From a candidate division LCP-89 bacterium (GTDB taxonomy: Bacteria; Electryoneota; B3-LCP): a DNA stretch of 14,956 bases. The notes beneath the pieces were generated by a model that had not been told where the DNA came from, did no database searches, and was given only the letters and a program-made list of their open reading frames with translations. The stretch lies in NCBI GenBank assembly GCA_025774735.1, contig JALGZU010000072.1, forward strand, positions 1 to 14,956. Reading direction: 5' to 3'. This document shows positions 9,915 to 14,956 of the stretch, in pieces; within the stretch, counting starts at the first letter, position 1; each line of letters begins with the position of its first letter. Position numbers and translations under genes: made by a program.

Positions 9915-10843
9915 AACCTTTGAAGGCTTTGGTTCTAAGCCGTCTTGATGCCCCGACCGGAGAACAGCATGGTCATCAACTGCAATTAACAGACGTCCCC
10001 GATCCTGTGCCCGGACCGGGTGAAGCTCTGATCAAGGTGCGCATGGCGGGGATCTGTCGCACGGATCAGGAGCTGGTCAAGGGCTATATGAATTTTGAGG
10101 GCATTCCCGGTCACGAATTCGTCGGCGAAGTTCTCGAAGTTGATAACTCTGTACAAGGTGGGGGCGAGGAACTGCCCGGCAAGCGCGTCGTCGGAGAGAT
10201 AAACTGCGGTTGCGGGGACTGCCCCTGGTGTAACGCCGGACTCCAGAATCATTGTCCGGACCGCACCGTTTTGGGCATATCTGGCCGTCCCGGCGCTTTC
10301 GCTGAATATTTAATCCTGCCCGCGGGCAACCTTCACCCTGTACCGGACGACGTGAACGACCGGAGTGCGGTCTTCACCGAACCGTTGGCGGTGATTGCTA
10401 GGGCGTTCCAGATCTACGGATGTGAACCGGTCTGTGTCGGCGGAGATGAAAGCAAACTCGAGATTCTGCGAAGTTGGGGACTTGAGGCGGTGCATCACCG
10501 GAATTACGTTTCTTCGCCGTCCGAGATCGTCGTCGAAGCCTCCGGGTCAGCGGAGGGATTTGCCACCGCCCTGGCTTCCCTGAAACCGCGCGGAACCCTG
10601 GTTCTGAAAAGCACTTATCACGGATCGCTCACCCTCGACGCAGCTCCGCTGGTTGTGGACGAGATCACGGTGGTGGGTTCGCGCTGCGGGCCGTTTCCAC
10701 CGGCGCTGGAGCTATTAAAAGAAAACAAGATTGCGGTTCAGCAACTGATAACCGAAATCTACTCATTCCAGCAGATCGAAGACGCTTTCGAACGCGCCTC
10801 CAAATCCGACGCACTCAAAGTGCTGGTGGCTTTCCCTAGATAA
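9911..10843 (+). CDS. Zinc-type alcohol dehydrogenase-like protein (MDR family) with an internally deleted nucleotide-binding fold
   Basis: Belongs to the medium-chain dehydrogenase/reductase family. The zinc-binding catalytic domain is intact: C49 (GICRTD) with H68 and E69 (GHEF), the structural-zinc cysteines C101, C104, C107 and C115, and E157 in the EPLA motif. Oddly, after EPLAVIARAFQIY (157-169) the chain jumps to GCEPVCVGGDESKLEILRSWG. The usual segment containing the first Rossmann strand and the glycine-rich GxGxxG loop, roughly 25-30 residues, is not there. The protein is 310 residues against about 335-350 for relatives. The rest of the cofactor domain (VVEASGS, KPRGTLVLKSTY, VVGSRCGPF) is present and in frame. 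NAD(P)H binding in the normal way seems doubtful, so this is either a natural deletion variant or a decaying gene. GTG start overlaps the gpmI stop, indicating coupled translation. Substrate unknown. Confidence 0.85.
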
Positions 10844-10862
10844 TTCTGTAAACTGGACGAAA

Positions 10863-11990
10863 ATGATCAAACCGTCGATGAAACAGCCTGAACAACGGAC
10901 GGTTACCCTCGATCTGGCTGAGCGGTCGTACTCCATCTTGGTCGGATCGGAAGCTCGCCATCGGTTTGCCAACTTGTTCCAGGAGCACGGCCGCGGGAGG
11001 GCTTTTTGGGTGACTGACCGCAATGTGGCCGAAGCCTGGGGATCACAGCTCGGGAAGCTGTGCGGCCAGTCTGGCGACGAGCTGACTATCCTGCCACCGG
11101 GTGAGGATCAGAAAAAACTATCCACTGTTGATGGGCTCTCCAGTATCCTGGTTAATATGGGTGTCGAAAGGGGAGACACTCTGGTGGCATGCGGTGGGGG
11201 AGTGGTCGGAGATATCGTCGGATTCACCGCAGCCTGCTACCAGCGCGGGATCTCTTTCGTGCAGATGCCGACCACGCTTCTGGCGATGGTGGATGCTTCG
11301 GTGGGGGGCAAGACAGGCGTGGATCTCCCCGAAGGGAAAAACCTGGTGGGCGCATTCCACCAGCCCCTTTTCGTCGTGGCTGACGTCGACTTTCTGGAGA
11401 CTCTCAACCCGCGCGAATTCCGATCCGGATACGCAGAAGTGATCAAGACAGCCCTGATCGGCGATGTGGGACTTTTTGACGAATTAAAAGGGGATCTTCA
11501 AGCCCGGGTATTCGACCTTGAAAAAGGGGCGCTGATTCACATCATCGAAGCCTGCGTGAAATACAAGGCAAGCGTGGTGTCTCAAGACGAGAGAGAGAGC
11601 GATAACAGGCGCGTGCTGAACTTCGGGCACACAGTCGGTCACGCGCTGGAAGCACTCGGCGAGTACAGCCGCCTGAAACACGGGGAGGCAATCTACTGGG
11701 GGGTTACCGCTGCAGTGGATCTGTCGGTTTCTATGGGGCTTCTGCACAAAGATATCGCTGGCGAGATTCATAGTGTTCTTGAACCGCACCTTGCACAAAT
11801 CCCGGCATTGGATTTCAACGATGACGGTATCTTCGAGTACTTCTCGCGCGATAAAAAAGTAAGTCGGGGAAAGCCCAACTTCGTTCTGCTCGAGGGAATC
11901 GGTCAACCTGTGATCACCGATAGAGTCGATTCGAAGCAGCTCGAAGCAGTTCTGTACCGGTTGCGAGAGCGGATGAAATCCTATAGCTGA
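10863..11990 (+). CDS. aroB: 3-dehydroquinate synthase
   Basis: Second step of the shikimate pathway: cyclises DAHP to 3-dehydroquinate using NAD+ and a divalent metal, in the cytoplasm. The 375-residue length is normal or slightly long. An ATG at 10878 (codon 6) is an alternative start. The NAD-binding block VACGGGVVGDIVGFTAA is at about 108-124, followed by QMPTTLLAMVDASVGGKTGVD and GKNLVGAFHQP. Metal ligands are E192 (SGYAEVIK), H256 in NFGHTVGHALE with neighbouring H260, and H273 in LKHGEA. Dehydroquinate dehydratase, the next enzyme of the pathway, is encoded 73 bases downstream, which argues for true AroB rather than a sugar-cyclase relative such as 2-deoxy-scyllo-inosose synthase, even though a dehydrogenase-like gene lies upstream. 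Confidence 0.96.
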   Translation: MIKPSMKQPEQRTVTLDLAERSYSILVGSEARHRFANLFQEHGRGRAFWVTDRNVAEAWGSQLGKLCGQSGDELTILPPGEDQKKLSTVDGLSSILVNMGVERGDTLVACGGGVVGDIVGFTAACYQRGISFVQMPTTLLAMVDASVGGKTGVDLPEGKNLVGAFHQPLFVVADVDFLETLNPREFRSGYAEVIKTALIGDVGLFDELKGDLQARVFDLEKGALIHIIEACVKYKASVVSQDERESDNRRVLNFGHTVGHALEALGEYSRLKHGEAIYWGVTAAVDLSVSMGLLHKDIAGEIHSVLEPHLAQIPALDFNDDGIFEYFSRDKKVSRGKPNFVLLEGIGQPVITDRVDSKQLEAVLYRLRERMKSYS

Positions 11991-12052
11991 GAGAAAAACG
12001 GGGAAGCGGGAGTTAACCAACCATAGTTCAATTCATAAAGAAAATACAGCGC

Positions 12053-12057
12053 GGAGG
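12053..12057 (+). promoter_or_regulatory. Ribosome-binding site of aroQ
   Basis: GGAGG lies six bases before the ATG at 12064. It is one of the strongest Shine-Dalgarno matches in the window and fixes the aroQ start. It sits at the end of a 73-base, relatively AT-rich gap, the longest in the window. Confidence 0.8.
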
Positions 12058-12063
12058 GCATTC

Positions 12064-12492
12064 ATGCCGACGATTCTGGTTTTAAATGGTCCCAACCTAA
12101 ATCTCCTGGGCACCAGAGAGCCGGAGATTTACGGTCACGAAACATTGGACGACATCTATGACGGCTTGACGAAGAGTTTTCCTGCTGTTACATTCGAAAC
12201 CTTCCAGTCGAACTCGGAGAGCGAGTTGATCGATCGCCTGCATCAGGCTAAGGATCATGTCGATAGTGTCGTCTTCAATCCCGGCGCTTTTACCCATACA
12301 TCCATAGCCCTCTTCGATGCGATAAAAGCAGTCGATTTGCCTGTCATCGAAGTGCATCTATCCCTGCCTGAAGCTCGCGAACCGTTCCGTCATCAATCTT
12401 ACATCACGCCAGCCTGCAAGGGCAGGATCTCGGGATTGGGCACCAAGGGGTATCATCTGGCTGTCGAAGCCCTGGTCGAGCTGACGGCTTAG
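12064..12492 (+). CDS. aroQ: Type II 3-dehydroquinate dehydratase
   Basis: Third step of the shikimate pathway: dehydrates 3-dehydroquinate to 3-dehydroshikimate by anti elimination, normally as a cytoplasmic dodecamer. The 142 residues are the usual length. The N-terminal signature ILVLNGPNLNLLGTREPEIYG carries R18 and the catalytic base Y23 on the active-site lid. N72 and H78 lie in VVFNPGAFTHTS, H98 in EVHLS and R109 in AREPFRH, matching the conserved active-site set of the type II enzymes. It follows aroB, the preceding enzyme. The start is set by a strong GGAGG site. Confidence 0.97.
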   Translation: MPTILVLNGPNLNLLGTREPEIYGHETLDDIYDGLTKSFPAVTFETFQSNSESELIDRLHQAKDHVDSVVFNPGAFTHTSIALFDAIKAVDLPVIEVHLSLPEAREPFRHQSYITPACKGRISGLGTKGYHLAVEALVELTA

Positions 12493-12526
12493 CCCGTTTT
12501 CCCACTCATTAACTGCCCAAGCCATC

Positions 12527-12530
12527 GGAG
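12527..12530 (+). promoter_or_regulatory. Ribosome-binding site supporting a TTG start
   Basis: GGAG lies six bases before the TTG at 12537. It supports that TTG as the start of the FemAB-like gene, because the first in-frame ATG (12675) would remove 46 residues that look coding. Confidence 0.6.
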
Positions 12531-12536
12531 TGCCAG

Positions 12537-13586
12537 TTGAGTCCAGATATTGCCATCAGTCTACCCGGCAGCAAGGGGCGCAATCCCTTTAGAGTGACCC
12601 GGTTCGAAACGGGACGGGATGAGAGTGCCTGGGAGAGAGTTCTCCAGGGCGCCGATAACGCCACCCTGTTTCAGATGCACCCCTTCCTCGCCTATCATCC
12701 TCCGGATCGTTTCCACAATCACCATCTCATCTTCTGGGTCGGAGAAGAGCCGCGCTGCCTGATGACCGGAGCTGTCAAGGAAATCGACGGGAAACGTACC
12801 CTGGTCTCCTATCCGGGAGCTTCTTATGGTGGGCTTATCTATCCACCGGGATTGTCGTTCACCGCGGCCGGTCACCTGATCAGTACCCTGCTGCGTTACG
12901 CAAAATCGGCGGGATTGGAAGCCCTGAGGATCACTCAGGCGCCCTCCATCTACGGCGCCTGGCCGTCTGACGTGATGTCTTTTAATCTCCTTAAAGCCGG
13001 CTTCAGTTACCAGAAGCGCGAGATCACCCAGGCGATCCCGCTCTATTATCCCGACGGAGACATCTTCAAAACCCTGAACAATAAAACCCGCACGGCTGTG
13101 CGGAAGGCGGTCAAATCCGACCTCCAGGTCGAAGAAGATATCGAACTTTCCAACGCCAACCTGGAGACTTTCTATCCGCTCCTGCTGGATAACCGCCGAC
13201 GACTCGGGGTGACGCCGACGCATACACTGGAGGAACTCAAGCGGCTGCGCGATCTGGTCGGCGGACGTTTGATGCTGACGCTGGTAAAATATGATTCCAA
13301 TCCTATCGCGAGCATCCTGAATTTTGTCTGCAATGCCCGTGTGCTTCTGATCTTCTACGTCTGCCACGACTGGGATTACCAGGAACTTCGTCCCGTGCCC
13401 CTGATCGTATATCGCACCATGCAGTGGGCCTACCGGCGCGGCTTCCGCCACCTCGATTTCGGTACTTCAACCCTCAACATGGATCCGAACTGGGGTCTGA
13501 TAAAATTTAAGGAAAACTTCGGTTCTCTAGGCTACTTCAGGGATACTCTAAACATCACACTTAAGGCAAACCACAAGACGCCTTGA
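12537..13586 (+). CDS. FemAB-like / GNAT-type (Acetyltransf_6) transferase
   Basis: A 349-residue protein with two tandem GNAT-like halves, as in the FemAB and peptidoglycan-interpeptide or exopolysaccharide-associated acyltransferases. The recognisable part is the second half, about 175-330: KTRTAVRKAVKSDLQVEED, then LLLDNRRRLGVTPTH, the ILNFVCNARVLLIFYVCHDWDY strand region, the IVYRTMQWAYRRGFRHLDFGTSTL block and a final FKENFGSLGYF. These proteins transfer aminoacyl or acyl groups to cell-wall precursors, lipids or polysaccharides. The donor and acceptor here cannot be read from sequence. No signal peptide or membrane segment is evident, so a cytoplasmic location is expected. A TTG start with a good GGAG site is used. 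The stop overlaps the next gene's start (TTGA), tying it to a radical SAM protein. Confidence 0.8.
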   Translation: MSPDIAISLPGSKGRNPFRVTRFETGRDESAWERVLQGADNATLFQMHPFLAYHPPDRFHNHHLIFWVGEEPRCLMTGAVKEIDGKRTLVSYPGASYGGLIYPPGLSFTAAGHLISTLLRYAKSAGLEALRITQAPSIYGAWPSDVMSFNLLKAGFSYQKREITQAIPLYYPDGDIFKTLNNKTRTAVRKAVKSDLQVEEDIELSNANLETFYPLLLDNRRRLGVTPTHTLEELKRLRDLVGGRLMLTLVKYDSNPIASILNFVCNARVLLIFYVCHDWDYQELRPVPLIVYRTMQWAYRRGFRHLDFGTSTLNMDPNWGLIKFKENFGSLGYFRDTLNITLKANHKTP

Positions 13587-14956
13587 AAGTTCTCCTCATA
13601 TACCCCCCGCTGAAAACCGATAATCCCTATGAACCTGTCCCGTTTCCACTGGGCCTGGGATACCTGGCGGCTTCCCTGCGCAAAGCCGGCCACGAACCCG
13701 TCATCCTGGACGCCAGCCTGGGAAAGGTTCAGAGAGAAAAAGCGGGTGAGTTCTATCATTTCGGCCTCGACATTCCCGAAATTGTCGCTGAGGCCGCGGA
13801 TATCAATCCCGAAGTCATCGGTATTGCCGTGCCCTTCACGTCGCGCCTGAAGGCTGCCATCGATATCGCCTGGATTGTCAAAGAAACCCTGCCGAATGTC
13901 CACCTGATCTCCGGCGGCATGCACGCCACGGTCGATCCCGCTACTCTTCTCGAAAACGGCTTTGATACTGTGTTTCTCGGAGAGGCCGAGGAGAGCTTGC
14001 CGCGATACCTGGAAGGGCTTCACACCGGGAGGATTGTCGATGAATCTATTGATGGGATTGCCATCAGACGGAATGGGGAGGTGCAGATTCAGCCCCAGAC
14101 GGGTCATCCGGATCTGAATACGCTGCCGTTTCCCGCCCGGGATCTGGCCCCTTTCGACGAATATGTCAGGCGCAGCGGAGGCCGCTGGATCCGGCCCGGA
14201 GTCCGCATCGCCTCGATTATTTCCAGCCGGGGCTGTCCCTACCGCTGTACTTACTGCTCCGCCTTCCGGGTTACAGGGCGAAATTACCGCACTCGTTCGC
14301 CCGAAAGCGTGCTCGCAGAGATCGCAGAACTGGTCGAACGGTATAGGATAAAAGTTATCGCGTTCGAGGATGATAATTTGACTGCCGACCGCGCGCGCGC
14401 CGTAACCATTTTCGAAGGCATTATCGACAAGTTTCCGGGGCTCCAATGGGTGACACCCAACGGTGTCTCTATCCGCAACCTGGACCGTGACCTGTTGGGA
14501 CTCATGAAGAGGTCGGGCTGCCGCACAGTCAACCTCGCCTTCGAATCCGGCGACCTCGAAATTCTCCACAATTCCATGAAGAAATACATGGATCCCGAGG
14601 AGGGCCGTCAGGTGCGGGAGTGGTGCAGAGAAGTCGGCATCCATGTCAACGGAATGTTCATCCTGGGTATGCCCGGCGAAACACCGGATTCCATGCGGCG
14701 AAGCCGCGATTACGCCCTCTCCCTTGACCTGGATGGCATCGGGATCTTCATCGCTACGCCCTTCCCGGGAACGGAACTGTACGACACTTGCCTTGCACAG
14801 GGCTACCTTGATCCCGAATACGCCCGGGGCGACGCTCTCTTTCAGGCCGATCCGGAAGTCCTGCACCGGCCGTTGATTGAAACCCCCTACTTGAAAAGCG
14901 AGGAACTGGTCGCCTTTTATGACGAATTTGAGCAGGACTTTATGAAGAATTATTAC
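13583..14956 (+). CDS. B12-binding-type radical SAM protein (3' partial)
   Basis: 458 codons are open to the window end with no stop. Translation from the TTG at 13583 begins LKVLLIYPPLKTDNPYEP. Residues about 1-150 resemble the cobalamin-binding domain of BchE-type enzymes (PLGLGYLAASLRKAGHEPVILDA, VIGIAVPFTSRLKAAIDIAW, ISGGMHATVDP, FLGEAEESL), though the classical DxHxxG motif is not evident. The radical SAM domain follows, with the iron-sulphur motif C218-x3-C222-x2-C225 in SSRGCPYRCTYCSAF, then FEDDN, NLAFESGD, GMFILGMPGET and TPFPGTELY. Members of this class methylate unactivated carbons or rearrange lipids, cofactors and antibiotics. The substrate here is unknown. The start overlaps the FemAB-like stop, so the two are probably co-translated and may act on one product. 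The ribosome-binding site is weak, but no later start fits. Confidence 0.88.
   Translation, partial: MKVLLIYPPLKTDNPYEPVPFPLGLGYLAASLRKAGHEPVILDASLGKVQREKAGEFYHFGLDIPEIVAEAADINPEVIGIAVPFTSRLKAAIDIAWIVKETLPNVHLISGGMHATVDPATLLENGFDTVFLGEAEESLPRYLEGLHTGRIVDESIDGIAIRRNGEVQIQPQTGHPDLNTLPFPARDLAPFDEYVRRSGGRWIRPGVRIASIISSRGCPYRCTYCSAFRVTGRNYRTRSPESVLAEIAELVERYRIKVIAFEDDNLTADRARAVTIFEGIIDKFPGLQWVTPNGVSIRNLDRDLLGLMKRSGCRTVNLAFESGDLEILHNSMKKYMDPEEGRQVREWCREVGIHVNGMFILGMPGETPDSMRRSRDYALSLDLDGIGIFIATPFPGTELYDTCLAQGYLDPEYARGDALFQADPEVLHRPLIETPYLKSEELVAFYDEFEQDFMKNYY

Noticed and set aside
10863..11990. AroB homologue plus neighbouring dehydrogenase as an aminocyclitol (2-deoxystreptamine-like) biosynthesis pair
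   Set aside because: The synthase has typical 3-dehydroquinate synthase motifs, aroQ follows directly, and no aminotransferase or glycosyltransferase accompanies them.
12013..12041. Possible promoter before aroQ (TTAACC, 17-base spacer, TAAAGA)
   Set aside because: Both boxes match the sigma-70 consensus poorly and the region is simply AT-rich; not enough to annotate.
12561..13451. 296-residue minus-strand open frame
   Set aside because: Antisense shadow of the FemAB-like gene; no domain recognised in it.
13532..14866. 444-residue minus-strand open frame
   Set aside because: It lies antisense to a radical SAM gene with clear motifs; its translation shows no recognisable domain and is a by-product of GC-rich codon usage.

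Overview
The window is a densely packed, single-direction stretch of bacterial chromosome. All fourteen genes are on the + strand and no gap between genes exceeds about 75 bases, so there is no gene-free stretch of 300 bases. I saw no rRNA, tRNA, CRISPR array, insertion sequence, phage gene or convincing terminator. Base composition looks like mid-to-high 50s % GC by eye. A lipoprotein-type cell-wall amidase suggests a diderm bacterium. The split (two-subunit type) methylmalonyl-CoA mutase and split biotin carboxylase/biotin carrier also fit an uncultured lineage of the FCB or a related superphylum, but this placement is inference and is weakly held.

Region 1 (1-4236) is a propionyl-CoA / methylmalonyl-CoA module. 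It holds the C-terminal three quarters of a biotin carboxylase (cut by the window start), a separate biotin carrier protein, the catalytic subunit of methylmalonyl-CoA mutase without its B12-binding domain, and a biotin-protein ligase that would biotinylate the carrier. Together these would carboxylate propionyl-CoA and isomerise methylmalonyl-CoA to succinyl-CoA. The carboxyltransferase, epimerase and B12-binding mutase subunit are not in the window.

Region 2 (4233-8310) runs on with 4-base overlaps: type III pantothenate kinase (CoA synthesis), a lipoprotein N-acetylmuramoyl-L-alanine amidase, transcript-cleavage factor GreA, then two small membrane proteins, one with two PspC domains and one resembling LiaI/LiaF membrane regions. 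The last two look like an envelope-stress pair.

Region 3 (8364-12492) is central and aromatic metabolism: cofactor-independent phosphoglycerate mutase, a zinc alcohol-dehydrogenase-like protein that lacks the glycine-rich part of its nucleotide-binding fold, 3-dehydroquinate synthase and type II 3-dehydroquinate dehydratase (consecutive shikimate-pathway steps).

Region 4 (12537-14956) is a FemAB/GNAT-like acyl- or aminoacyltransferase coupled by a TTGA overlap to a B12-binding-type radical SAM protein that runs off the window end. Both use TTG starts. The radical SAM gene is easy to miss because a long spurious antisense reading frame lies over it. This pair and the truncated dehydrogenase are the least ordinary parts of an otherwise housekeeping-like region.
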